Source of the DNA: Anaerostipes sp. 992a
GTDB taxonomy: Bacteria > Bacillota > Clostridia > Lachnospirales > Lachnospiraceae
Assembly (NCBI RefSeq): GCF_001940245.1
Contig: NZ_MJIG01000005.1
Coordinates: 62,001 to 126,000 of the forward strand
Length of the DNA stretch: 64,000 bases
Reading direction: 5' to 3'
Part shown: piece by piece, positions 52,521 to 61,912 of the stretch
How the letters are laid out: each line of letters starts with the position of its first letter
Position numbering within the stretch: position 1 is the stretch's first letter
Notes under the pieces: model-generated
Databases searched by the model: none
What the model saw: the letters and a program-made list of their open reading frames with translations, nothing else
Told to the model about the DNA's origin: nothing
Position numbers and translations under genes: made by a program

Positions 52521-55500
52521 ATGAACAAGAATGAGATTAAAAAGTTTGCTGTTTGGGCAAGAACAGAGCTGATCGCCCGTGTTTCTCTGAAAGGTGTGGG
52601 ATACGGTATTAAAGAGGACGAGCAAGTTTCCGCTGCAGCTGACAGCGTGGGCGGCAAAGTCCTGACTGACAATGAAAAGAAACAGCGTCAGGCTCTCATT
52701 GCCGAGATTAAAGATAAAGGATATAAGCAGGTCATGGAGGAAGTTGCCTATACTTGGTTTAACCGTTTCTCTGCCCTGCGATTTATGGAAGTGAACGGCT
52801 ATCTTCCTTCTCATGTGCGTGTATTCACAGATGAGGAGAACAACTTTAAGCCGCAGATTATAACCGAAGCCATTCATCTGGATTTGGATGGACTGGATAT
52901 GGAAAAGGTCTATGAGCTGAAAGAAACAGAAAAGACCGAAGAATTGTATAAATATCTGCTGATTGTGCAGTGCAATGCCCTGAATAAGATTCTGCCGGGA
53001 ATGTTCCAGAAGATTGCGGACTATACCGAGCTTCTTCTGCCGGATAACCTGCTGAGAGAAGGCAGTGTCATCCAGCAGATGATTGAGCTGATACCGGAGG
53101 ACGACTGGAAAGATGCTGTCCAGATTATCGGCTGGCTGTATCAGTATTACAACAGCGGGAAAAAGGATGATGTTTTCGCTGCTCTGAAAAAGAAGGTGAA
53201 AATCACAAAAGAAAATATTCCTGCGGCTACCCAGCTTTTTACACCGGACTGGATTGTCCGTTATATGGTAGAAAACAGCCTTGGTCGTTTGTGGCTGGAG
53301 GGACACCCGGATGCCAAAGAGCAGCTTCTGCCGACAGAGGAAGAACAGTCTGCCTATGCAGCCGGAAAACGTGACCCGGAAGATACCAAATGGCACTACT
53401 ATCTGGAAGAAGCAGAGCAGGAACCGGATGTGCAGGCACAGCTTGCTGAAATTTGCAAAGAATATGTAGCATTGACGCCGGATCAGCTGAAAGTGATTGA
53501 CCCATGCTCCGGTTCCGGTCATGTCCTTGCCTATATGTTTGATGTGCTGATGAAGATTTATGAATCTTACGGCTATACCACCCGTGAAGCAGTGGCAAGC
53601 ATTGTAGAGAATAATATCTATGGTCTGGATATTGATGACCGTGCGGCACAGCTTGCTTACTTTGCGGTGATGATGAAAGCCCGTCAGTATGACCGCCGCT
53701 TCTTTAGTCGTGGGATTCAGCCCCATGTGTATGCCATTGTGGAGAGCAACCATGTGGACAAGTTTGCCGTGGAGTATTTCTGTAATGGGGATGCCAAGCT
53801 GAAAGCGGCAATGGATACGATTATCAGCGAATTGCATGATGCAAAAGAATATGGCTCTATTCTGACGGTAACACCGCAGGATTGGTCTGCCTTGTATGAT
53901 CGTTTTGCAGAAATCGTGGAGGACATCAATATGTCCCGTGATGTGGCACTGGCAGAATTGTTGCCGCTGGTGCAGGTGGCAGAAGCACTGGCACAGAAGT
54001 ATGATGTGGTGGTGACGAATCCACCATATATGGGAGCATCTAATATGAACCCGAAGCTGAAAGAGTTTATTAAAAATAATTACGCTGATTACAAAAGTGA
54101 CTTCTTTTCTGCGTTTGTTATTCATGCTTCACAAATGACAAAACGGAGTGGCTACTGTGGTTTCTTTACACCTTATGTGTGGATGTTTATTTCTGCATAT
54201 GAAAAAATGCGGAATTACTTGTATAATCGAACTACTATTGAAACACTGATTCAGTTTGAATATTCTGCATTTGAAGAAGCAACGGTTCCGGTATGTACTT
54301 TTGCCTTTAAAAATTGTCATGTACAGAAAAAAGGATGTTATTTGCGCTTAGTAGATTTTCGTGGAGGTATGGAAATCCAGAGGAAAAAAACGTTGGAAGC
54401 AATCAAAAATCATGACTGCGGATTTTATTATGAGAAAAATAGCGATAATTTTTCTAAAATTCCAGGAAGTCCGATAGCGTATTGGGTATCCAATAATGTT
54501 TTTAATAGTTTTACAACTCTCAAACCGATTTCTTTTTATGGAGAAGCAAAAGCAGGAATGACAACAGGAAATAATGAGAGATTTTTGAGATTATGGACTG
54601 AAATAAGTAATACGAAAATAGGATTGGGATGCAAAAATAGTCATGAAGCGGCTGAATCAAAGAAAAAATGGTTTCCATATAACAAAGGTGGCGGGTATAG
54701 AAAATGGTATGGATTGAATGATTACGTGGTCTTGTGGGAAAATGATGGTTACGAAATAAAAAATGCAACAGACAAAGGAAGAAAAATTGCCAGTGTAAGA
54801 AGTGAAAGATTATATTTTAAAAAGTCTATAACGTGGGCAACTTTGACTTCGTCTGCGATTTCGTGTCGATATTCGGAACCTGGACATTTATTTGATGATA
54901 AAGGTTCAAGTTGCTTTATCTCTGATAAAGAATATGACTATGTACTCGCATTGATTAACTCTTGTGTTGGAAACTACTTCTTAAATCTTTTGAACCCAAC
55001 GATATCTTTTCAGTCTGGCAATATTGGTGCATTGCCATTAAATGAATTGTATTTTGGAGATTATCAGATAAAAATAAAAGTTGACAAAAATGTATATCTT
55101 GCAAAAGAAGATTGGGACTTGTTTGAAACATCATGGGACTTCCATCACCATCCACTTCTTCGCAAAGCTTCTACCATTGCAGAAGCCTTTGATCAGTGGC
55201 AGACTGAATGTGATGAACGTTTTAACCAGCTCAAAGCCAATGAGGAAGAACTGAACCGTATCTTCATTGACATTTATGGCTTGCAGGACGAGCTGACACC
55301 GGAGGTTGAGGATAAGAATGTGACCGTCCGCAAGGCAGATCTTAGTCGGGATATTCGCTCTTTCATCTCCTATGCTGTTGGCTGTATGTTTGGTCGTTAC
55401 TCTCTGGATGTGGACGGACTTGCCTATGCAGGCGGCGAATGGGATGCAAGCAAATATGCTTCTTTTGCTGCTGACAAGGATAACATTATCCCGATCTGTG

Positions 55501-56051
55501 ACGATGAATATTTTGAGGATGATATTGTCGGTTTGTTCGTGGAGTTTGTGAAAACGGTTTACGGTGCAGATACGCTGGACGAAAATCTGAAATTCATTGC
55601 CGATGCACTGGGCGGTAAGGGTCAGCCGAAGGATGTGATTCGGAAGTATTTCTTGAGCGACTTCTATTCTGACCATTGCAAGATTTATCAGAAACGCCCG
55701 ATTTACTGGCTGTTTGACAGCGGCAAGAAGAATGGCTTTAAGGCTCTGATTTATATGCACCGTTATCAGCCGGACACCATTGCTCGCATTCGTACTGATT
55801 ATGTGCATGAACAGCAGGCTCGTTATCGTACTGCTATTGCTGATCTGGAACAGCGTATTTCCAATGCTTCTACCGGAGAGCGTGTAAAGCTGAACAAAAA
55901 GCTGACCACCTTGCAGGCACAGGATACCGAAATCAGAACTTACGAGGAAAAAATACATCACCTTGCCGACCAGATGATTTCCATTGATCTGGACGATGGC
56001 GTGAAGAAGAATTATGCAATTTTCCAGGATGTTTTGGCTAAAATAAAGTAA
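52521..56051 (+). CDS. pglX: BREX adenine-specific DNA methyltransferase PglX
   Basis: Methylates host DNA to mark self in BREX. The 1176 residues contain SAM-binding VIDPCSGSGHVLAYMFDVL (about 327-345) and the catalytic NPPY in VVTNPPYMGAS (about 495-505). The stretch from roughly 54060 to 55130 (residues about 515-870), which holds the target recognition part, is visibly richer in A/T-ending codons than both flanks, suggesting domain replacement. The ATG at 52521 with GAGGAAAA upstream is preferred to a GTG at 52509. Complete, no frameshift seen. Confidence 0.95.
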   Translation: MNKNEIKKFAVWARTELIARVSLKGVGYGIKEDEQVSAAADSVGGKVLTDNEKKQRQALIAEIKDKGYKQVMEEVAYTWFNRFSALRFMEVNGYLPSHVRVFTDEENNFKPQIITEAIHLDLDGLDMEKVYELKETEKTEELYKYLLIVQCNALNKILPGMFQKIADYTELLLPDNLLREGSVIQQMIELIPEDDWKDAVQIIGWLYQYYNSGKKDDVFAALKKKVKITKENIPAATQLFTPDWIVRYMVENSLGRLWLEGHPDAKEQLLPTEEEQSAYAAGKRDPEDTKWHYYLEEAEQEPDVQAQLAEICKEYVALTPDQLKVIDPCSGSGHVLAYMFDVLMKIYESYGYTTREAVASIVENNIYGLDIDDRAAQLAYFAVMMKARQYDRRFFSRGIQPHVYAIVESNHVDKFAVEYFCNGDAKLKAAMDTIISELHDAKEYGSILTVTPQDWSALYDRFAEIVEDINMSRDVALAELLPLVQVAEALAQKYDVVVTNPPYMGASNMNPKLKEFIKNNYADYKSDFFSAFVIHASQMTKRSGYCGFFTPYVWMFISAYEKMRNYLYNRTTIETLIQFEYSAFEEATVPVCTFAFKNCHVQKKGCYLRLVDFRGGMEIQRKKTLEAIKNHDCGFYYEKNSDNFSKIPGSPIAYWVSNNVFNSFTTLKPISFYGEAKAGMTTGNNERFLRLWTEISNTKIGLGCKNSHEAAESKKKWFPYNKGGGYRKWYGLNDYVVLWENDGYEIKNATDKGRKIASVRSERLYFKKSITWATLTSSAISCRYSEPGHLFDDKGSSCFISDKEYDYVLALINSCVGNYFLNLLNPTISFQSGNIGALPLNELYFGDYQIKIKVDKNVYLAKEDWDLFETSWDFHHHPLLRKASTIAEAFDQWQTECDERFNQLKANEEELNRIFIDIYGLQDELTPEVEDKNVTVRKADLSRDIRSFISYAVGCMFGRYSLDVDGLAYAGGEWDASKYASFAADKDNIIPICDDEYFEDDIVGLFVEFVKTVYGADTLDENLKFIADALGGKGQPKDVIRKYFLSDFYSDHCKIYQKRPIYWLFDSGKKNGFKALIYMHRYQPDTIARIRTDYVHEQQARYRTAIADLEQRISNASTGERVKLNKKLTTLQAQDTEIRTYEEKIHHLADQMISIDLDDGVKKNYAIFQDVLAKIK

Positions 56052-56064
56052 AGGAGGGGTAGTT

Positions 56065-57483
56065 ATCGAACCGAAAAGAAAGAAGTCTGTTCTCTTGGGG
56101 AACGGAGTAAATATACAGTTTGGCGGAAAAGCCTATTCAAATAGGTTTATTTTGTCAAGAATTATCTTTAACGCGCAGTGCGATAAGTATGATAGTCTTT
56201 TTGAAGGTACGTTGTCTGGAAGTGAAATCGAACAGATATTTCGTGGACTTCTTCCTACTGCAAATGCTGTACTTGATAAAAAGTATGATAAAGTTAATGT
56301 TGATGACGAAGTAAAAAAAGCTGTGATGGAGTTTGAGGCACAAAATGCAGAACGCAGTAAATTTGAGCATTATTATGAGATTCCATTGGAAGATTGGTTT
56401 CTGTTACTTCGATTATTCTTCTTGGATAATCCGGATTTAAGTGATATGTGGAAAGTATCAAAACAAGGATTTGAATGGATGATTCTGGATGCTATCTACA
56501 ATGATGGTAAAATTCAAGAAATTTATCAAAAAATGAAAAAGCCTGTCAAACGTTTTTTTAAATCGTTTGATTCGATATTTACATTGAATTACGATAATAA
56601 TATTGAAAGGCTGACCAATAAAACAATTTATCATCTACATGGGGATTATTCTGTTCTTGCAGATTCTGAAAATTCTGAAACAGTTCAGGGATTTTTGAAT
56701 AAGCAAAACGGAAAAATCGTTATGAATCCAGATTATCCGCAATGTTATTGTAATGCGCTACTTAATTTTAGTGGACAAAATAAATATAAAGAAGCGCAGG
56801 ATAAAGTGAAAGGAATTGAAGTTCTTCAAAGACTAAAGCAATTACATGACACGGATGTGGCGGGATTTGAGATAATGAGAGCAGGTGTAGAATCAGAAAA
56901 AGCTCAAATTATAGATACTTATATCAAACATCCAGAACTGAAAATTGCCACGGATTATCATTTTGGGGAACTTGAAAAACTTTCAGGTGAATTGCATATC
57001 ATAGGACTTTCACCGCAGAATGATAGCCATATATTTGCTTGTATTGAAAAAAGCTCATTAGATAAGATTGTTTTCTATTCATATGGTGAACCACCAAAAA
57101 CATTGCCATTGACTAAACCATATGAATTTGCGGATATTAAGCAGTTATGGAAGTCGTTAGATGCGAATCAGCCACAATATAATTGTGGTAGAAAGTATCC
57201 GGATTCTGATGAAGCTAAGAAGTTTTTTGAACTTTTTAATGCATTATCCCTTGATCCGATTACAAAAGAAGAAATCGAAAAAGAGGCAAATTCGATTCCT
57301 GAATACATGGCGATTCCATTATGCAAAGAAGCTATGAATTGGATGAAGGTTCAGAAAACACCAAGAAGTGAAGAAGAACTTATTAAACAGTTTAGAATGG
57401 TTAGTAGAATTGCTTTAAGAGAAGGAATTTATCCATCTGCTTTTTATTTGATTTTAATAGATAATTTTTCAAAATTGTCGTAA
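56065..57483 (+). CDS. AbiH/SIR2-like protein, passenger in the BREX operon
   Basis: A 472-residue protein with a Rossmann start SVLLGNGVNIQFGG (residues about 8-21), then IFTLNYDNNIERL (about 172-184), IYHLHGD (about 190-196) and LHIIGLSPQNDSHIF (about 310-324). These match in order the pattern of AbiH and SIR2-like defence proteins, whose SIR2 relatives consume NAD+ during abortive infection. The only well-spaced start is ATC at 56065, 5-6 bases after AAGGAGGGG; a TTG at 56095 would remove the first beta strand and the glycine loop. A+T-rich. Enzyme activity is inferred. Confidence 0.65.
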   Translation: MEPKRKKSVLLGNGVNIQFGGKAYSNRFILSRIIFNAQCDKYDSLFEGTLSGSEIEQIFRGLLPTANAVLDKKYDKVNVDDEVKKAVMEFEAQNAERSKFEHYYEIPLEDWFLLLRLFFLDNPDLSDMWKVSKQGFEWMILDAIYNDGKIQEIYQKMKKPVKRFFKSFDSIFTLNYDNNIERLTNKTIYHLHGDYSVLADSENSETVQGFLNKQNGKIVMNPDYPQCYCNALLNFSGQNKYKEAQDKVKGIEVLQRLKQLHDTDVAGFEIMRAGVESEKAQIIDTYIKHPELKIATDYHFGELEKLSGELHIIGLSPQNDSHIFACIEKSSLDKIVFYSYGEPPKTLPLTKPYEFADIKQLWKSLDANQPQYNCGRKYPDSDEAKKFFELFNALSLDPITKEEIEKEANSIPEYMAIPLCKEAMNWMKVQKTPRSEEELIKQFRMVSRIALREGIYPSAFYLILIDNFSKLS

Positions 57484-57498
57484 AAGGAGGGCTTGCGT

Positions 57499-57741
57499 GT
57501 GATGACGGATGAAAAAATCAAAAATCCTACCATGAAAGCAAACCCGATTTTGCTTCAGAAAAAATATGTCCGTGTCATTGAGTGCTTTGCCAAACAGCAG
57601 GGACTTTCACTGGATGAGGCGTTGGGATTGTTTTATCATTCCGAAGTCTATCAGTTAATGCGTGACGGTGTTTCTGATATGCACTGCATGAGCGATTTGT
57701 ATCTTGCTGAAGAATTAAGACTGGAATATCAGATGAAATAA
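57499..57741 (+). CDS. DUF3791-like small protein
   Basis: An 80-residue helical protein with KYVRVIECFAKQQGLSLDEA and LGLFYHSEVYQLMRDGVSDM, followed by HCMSDLYLAEELRLEY, the pattern of short DUF3791-type proteins often found beside DUF3990 or other toxin-like genes. No partner of that sort is adjacent. Start at GTG 57499 (AAAGGAGG 8 bases upstream) or ATG 57502. It lies 15 bases after the AbiH-like gene. Function unknown. Confidence 0.65.
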   Translation: MMTDEKIKNPTMKANPILLQKKYVRVIECFAKQQGLSLDEALGLFYHSEVYQLMRDGVSDMHCMSDLYLAEELRLEYQMK

Positions 57742-57787
57742 TAAAAAGGCTATGCACAGCATAGCGAATTGAGAGCGAGGTGTGATG

Positions 57788-59242
57788 ATGACCATAGAAG
57801 AAATTCTTGCAGGAGAATCGAAGAATGTGGAGTTCAAAGAGGACCTGCCGGAGAAAAGTATCAAATATATGAAGTCTGTGGTTGCCTTTGCAAATGGAAC
57901 CGGAGGAAAAATCATTTTCGGAATTGCTGATAAGACCAGAGAAGTGGTCGGTTTTGACAAGGAAGATGTGTTCAAAAAAATGGATACCATTGCGAATGCC
58001 GTATCAGATAGCTGTGAACCGGCAATTATCCCGGATATTACTTTACAGACCGTTGATGGTAAGACTGTTATTGTGGCAGAAATTTCTGAGGGTAGGCAGC
58101 GACCCTATTATATCAAGGCTCTCGGCAGAGAAGGTGGTGTATATGTCCGTGTTGCCGGAACCACCCGTCTTGCTGACGAGTATATGATAAAAGAGCTGCT
58201 GTTCGAAGGTAGCAACCGTTATTTCGATCAGGCTTTATGTACGGGATTGACGATTACAGATGAAGATATTGATGCTCTTTGTAAAGCCATGAAGGAACAG
58301 GCAGTCAAAAACGCTCATACAGAGGAACAGAAAGCGTCTATTAAAGATGTTGGCAAACAACAGCTTCGTTCTTGGGGTGTTTTGATTGAGCGTGATGGGA
58401 AAGATTATCCGTCCAATGCTTTTGCTATTTTGACAGGTAACGGAGGACTTCATGTTGCAACGCAATGTGGCGTGTTCAAAGGTACAACGAAATCGGTATT
58501 TGTTGATCGTCGGGAGTATACCGGTCCGATTTGGGAACAGATAGATGAAGCATTTCAGTTTGTTCTGAGAAATATTCATCTGGGTGCTACGATTGTGGGC
58601 ATTTATCGCCAGGATATTTATGAGATTCCACCGGATGCTATTCGTGAGTTAATCATCAATGCAATGGTGCATCGCAGCTATCTGGATCATGGTACGATAC
58701 AGGTTGCAGTGTATGATGATCGGCTGGAAATCACATCTCCAGGTAAACTACCAATGGGACAAACCCTGGAGCGTATGAAAGAAGGATATTCTAAAATCAG
58801 AAATGAAGCTCTTGCTCATGCCTTTGCTTATATGAATCTGATTGAGCATTGGGGAAGCGGCATTCCGAGAATTATTGATAAAGTAAAAGCTGCCGGACTG
58901 CGGGAACCAGAGTTTATTGGTGGCGAGGTCGATTTGCGTATCAATATCTATCGAGGTCAGATTGACGGCACTGTTGACCTCAATTCCCCCAATACTGCCG
59001 TTAAACTGCCGTTAAACCGCCGGGAAACCGCCGATAAAGTGCCGGCAAATGAACAGGAACAGCAAATTTATAAATATGTATCGGAAAATGCCGGCATTAC
59101 AACAGCACAGGCAATGAAACTTCTTGGTATCAAACAGCGTAGAACCAGAGAAATACTGGTTAAAATGGTTGAAAAAGGATGGCTGAGAAAAGAAGGTGCT
59201 TCAAGAAGCACAATTTATGTAAAAAATACGGAAGGGAGATAA
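57788..59242 (+). CDS. Schlafen/AlbA-type ATP-binding protein with C-terminal winged helix
   Basis: A protein of 484 residues. The N-terminal AlbA_2 domain (about residues 1-120) has ESKNVEFKEDLPE, VVAFANGTGGKIIFGIAD and GGVYVRVAGTTR. The middle has a histidine-kinase-like ATP-binding segment (LIINAMVHRSYLDHGTIQVA, about 280-299; GSGIPRIIDKV). The end is a winged helix (TTAQAMKLLGIKQRRTREIL). This is the COG2865 plan, called transcriptional regulator or RecG-like helicase-related, and frequent in defence islands. It sits between pglX and pglZ, 6 bases before pglZ. Confidence 0.82.
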   Translation: MTIEEILAGESKNVEFKEDLPEKSIKYMKSVVAFANGTGGKIIFGIADKTREVVGFDKEDVFKKMDTIANAVSDSCEPAIIPDITLQTVDGKTVIVAEISEGRQRPYYIKALGREGGVYVRVAGTTRLADEYMIKELLFEGSNRYFDQALCTGLTITDEDIDALCKAMKEQAVKNAHTEEQKASIKDVGKQQLRSWGVLIERDGKDYPSNAFAILTGNGGLHVATQCGVFKGTTKSVFVDRREYTGPIWEQIDEAFQFVLRNIHLGATIVGIYRQDIYEIPPDAIRELIINAMVHRSYLDHGTIQVAVYDDRLEITSPGKLPMGQTLERMKEGYSKIRNEALAHAFAYMNLIEHWGSGIPRIIDKVKAAGLREPEFIGGEVDLRINIYRGQIDGTVDLNSPNTAVKLPLNRRETADKVPANEQEQQIYKYVSENAGITTAQAMKLLGIKQRRTREILVKMVEKGWLRKEGASRSTIYVKNTEGR

Positions 59243-59248
59243 TGCAGC

Positions 59249-61891
59249 ATGGATACAGACAAAGTAATACAAGACTTGAACCGCAGATTTGCTGCACCTC
59301 TGCCGGAGTTTTATCAGCGTCGTATCATCTTCTGGTACGATGAAGATAAGGAATTTGAGGACAAGCTGGACGAAGTGGTTCTGGAAAATGCAAAGGTGAT
59401 TGCGCTGACTGGCAATAATGCGTTTTCTGTAAAAAAACTGCTTTCAGTAGATGATTTGACCACAAACTATCTGGTTTATAGTCCTTTAGCATATAACCGC
59501 TTGGATGACAATTGGCTTTTGGATGTGGAGCTTTACAGTGAGGAGTTCCGGGCAGACCTGATTTCTATCTGGATGGATGAGATGGGACTTGTATCAAATC
59601 CGGCCATGCGGAAACAGGTTAAAAATTATCGTGCTTATTTCAATGCGAAAGACCGCCGCTTGAAAGTCAGCACACAGAATAAAGTTCCGGCAATTCCGGC
59701 ACAACTGCACATGGCTGTTATGGCGGCAATCTGTGGATTGAAAGACGCACAGCCAAATCAGATTTTACGCAGTGTGTTCCGTGCAGGACTGGACTTAAAT
59801 AACAATGGAATTTATCAGGATTTCGTAAAATATCATGCAGACGGTGCGTTCTGGGCAATGGTTCGCCAGAGATGTGGCTTTGTAGAGGAAGAATCTGATC
59901 TTGGACGACTGGCAATTCATCTGCTGTTGACCTCTGCTACCCGTACTATGCGGCAGGAATATCTTGCCGGACTGGACGGTTTTATTTCTATGCCGCATCA
60001 GGCATATTGCTATGATTTTATTTCTGAATGGCTTCACAGCGAGGATATTCAGCAGTTATATGATGTGGCACGGTATGTTGAAGATGAAGCCTGTTTGCAT
60101 CAGCGGTTTGAGAAGCTGACAGTGGATGATCTGGCAGCTACGGAGTGTTTTCCGTGCATTAATGAAGTGATTCTGACAAAGCTGATGACAGAAATCAGCG
60201 ACTATATCATTGATGTAGATACCATTACTTCTATGGTTGAAAAGCGGAGAACCTGTGCATGGTATGAGCCATTTGAAAATTTCTATGACGGTATTTTGCA
60301 AGTGGCAAATATGCAGAGCTTCTTCAGGGAGCATTCTGCCGGATTCCATACCGCAGAAGCAAAAGGCATCTGGAAAGAATACACAGAAAGCTATTATCAG
60401 ATGGATACCTATTACCGTTTGTTCCATCTGAGTTTCCAAAAGAGCCTGGAGACTTCCAATATTCTGTTGGACGATTTGTTTAAGAACGTTGTCGATAAAG
60501 TGGAAGGTCTTTATACCCATTGGTTTCTGGGGGAACTGGGCAATAACTGGTCGGATGTATGTGCGGATGAACTGGCAACCTACGGTAAGGTTCTGGAAGT
60601 CCCTCAGCAGGAAGAATTTTATCGTTCCCGCATTAAGACCGCAGATACCAAAGTGTTCGTAATTATTTCGGATGCTATGCGTTATGAAGTGGCAGCTACG
60701 ATGGCAGAACAGCTTCAGAGAGAAACTCAGAGTAAGGTGTCCATCAGCAGTATGCAGAGCATCTTCCCTTCTATCACAAAGTTCGGCATGGCAGCATTAT
60801 TGCCGCATAAAGAACTGACGGTAGAAGTTCAGAACGATATTCTGAAGGTTCTGGCAGATGGACAATCTACGGCAAGCACTTATCGGGATAAGGTTCTGAA
60901 ATCAGAAGATCCGGCGAGTGTTGCCCTGAAATATAATGACATTATTGCTATGAAGCGGGCAGAGCGAAGTGCTTTGGTAAAAGGTATGGATGTAGTCTAT
61001 ATCTATCACGATACCATTGATGAAGCAAGCCACACTTCCGATACCGCTGTTTTTGCCGCTTGCGATAAAGCAATTTCAGAATTGAAGAACCTTGTGCGTA
61101 TTATTGTAAATGAATTTGGCGGCACGAATATTCTGATTACTGCTGACCATGGATTCCTTTATACATATAGTCCGCTGAAGGAAGAAGACAAAGTGGATAA
61201 GAAAGGTTTTTATGATGTAGACATGGTAAATTCCGACGCAATTAGAAAAGAAAGCACAAGAAGATGTGTGGAATATGGCAGACGCTATGCGATTATGCAG
61301 AAGGGCGTGCAACCAGACTATTTGCTGCCTGTAAAAATGCTGGATGGAAATACAGATTATGAGGGATTTGCTCCAAGAGAAAATATTCGAATTAAGATGA
61401 GTGGCGGTGGCATGAATTTTGTGCATGGCGGTATTAGTTTGCAGGAAATGGTTGTTCCGGTGATTGAATACCATTATCTTCGTAATGATTCTATGGAGTA
61501 TAAGCGTAATAAGCAGAAATATGATACAAAACCGGTAACAGTCAGTCTGCTGTCCGCAAACCGTAAAATAAGCAATATGATTTTCTCACTGAACTTCTAT
61601 CAGAAGGATGCAGTGGGAGCAAACCGTGAAGCAGTTACTTATCAGCTTTATTTTACGGATGAAAATGGCAAGCAGATCAGTGATGTCCAGAAGATTATTG
61701 CGGATAAGACAAGTGATAATGGAGCAGAGCGTACTTTCCGTTGCCAGTTTAATTTGAAATCGCTGAAATACAGTAATACCGATACCTACTATCTGGTTAT
61801 TGCAAACGAACAGGGATTGCAAATGCCGCAGCGTGAGCCATTCCAGATTGACATCGCCTTTGCGGTGGATGAGTTTGATTTCTTTAGTTAA
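59249..61891 (+). CDS. pglZ: BREX phosphatase-like protein PglZ
   Basis: Essential BREX protein of 880 residues with an alkaline-phosphatase-superfamily core: KVFVIISDAMRYEVAATMAE (about residues 467-486, metal-binding aspartate) and NILITADHGFLYTYSP (about 627-642, aspartate-histidine pair). The N-terminal 450 residues are helical and BREX-specific. Ribosome site GGGAGATAA precedes the ATG. It ends 21 bases before brxL. Confidence 0.94.
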   Translation: MDTDKVIQDLNRRFAAPLPEFYQRRIIFWYDEDKEFEDKLDEVVLENAKVIALTGNNAFSVKKLLSVDDLTTNYLVYSPLAYNRLDDNWLLDVELYSEEFRADLISIWMDEMGLVSNPAMRKQVKNYRAYFNAKDRRLKVSTQNKVPAIPAQLHMAVMAAICGLKDAQPNQILRSVFRAGLDLNNNGIYQDFVKYHADGAFWAMVRQRCGFVEEESDLGRLAIHLLLTSATRTMRQEYLAGLDGFISMPHQAYCYDFISEWLHSEDIQQLYDVARYVEDEACLHQRFEKLTVDDLAATECFPCINEVILTKLMTEISDYIIDVDTITSMVEKRRTCAWYEPFENFYDGILQVANMQSFFREHSAGFHTAEAKGIWKEYTESYYQMDTYYRLFHLSFQKSLETSNILLDDLFKNVVDKVEGLYTHWFLGELGNNWSDVCADELATYGKVLEVPQQEEFYRSRIKTADTKVFVIISDAMRYEVAATMAEQLQRETQSKVSISSMQSIFPSITKFGMAALLPHKELTVEVQNDILKVLADGQSTASTYRDKVLKSEDPASVALKYNDIIAMKRAERSALVKGMDVVYIYHDTIDEASHTSDTAVFAACDKAISELKNLVRIIVNEFGGTNILITADHGFLYTYSPLKEEDKVDKKGFYDVDMVNSDAIRKESTRRCVEYGRRYAIMQKGVQPDYLLPVKMLDGNTDYEGFAPRENIRIKMSGGGMNFVHGGISLQEMVVPVIEYHYLRNDSMEYKRNKQKYDTKPVTVSLLSANRKISNMIFSLNFYQKDAVGANREAVTYQLYFTDENGKQISDVQKIIADKTSDNGAERTFRCQFNLKSLKYSNTDTYYLVIANEQGLQMPQREPFQIDIAFAVDEFDFFS

Positions 61892-61912
61892 GTACCGTAG
61901 GAGGATGGAAAG

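Noticed and set aside
52407-54125. 572-codon open frame on the minus strand opposite pglX
   Set aside because: It runs fully antisense to a clear methyltransferase gene, has no recognisable domain and a composition expected from the reverse complement of coding DNA.
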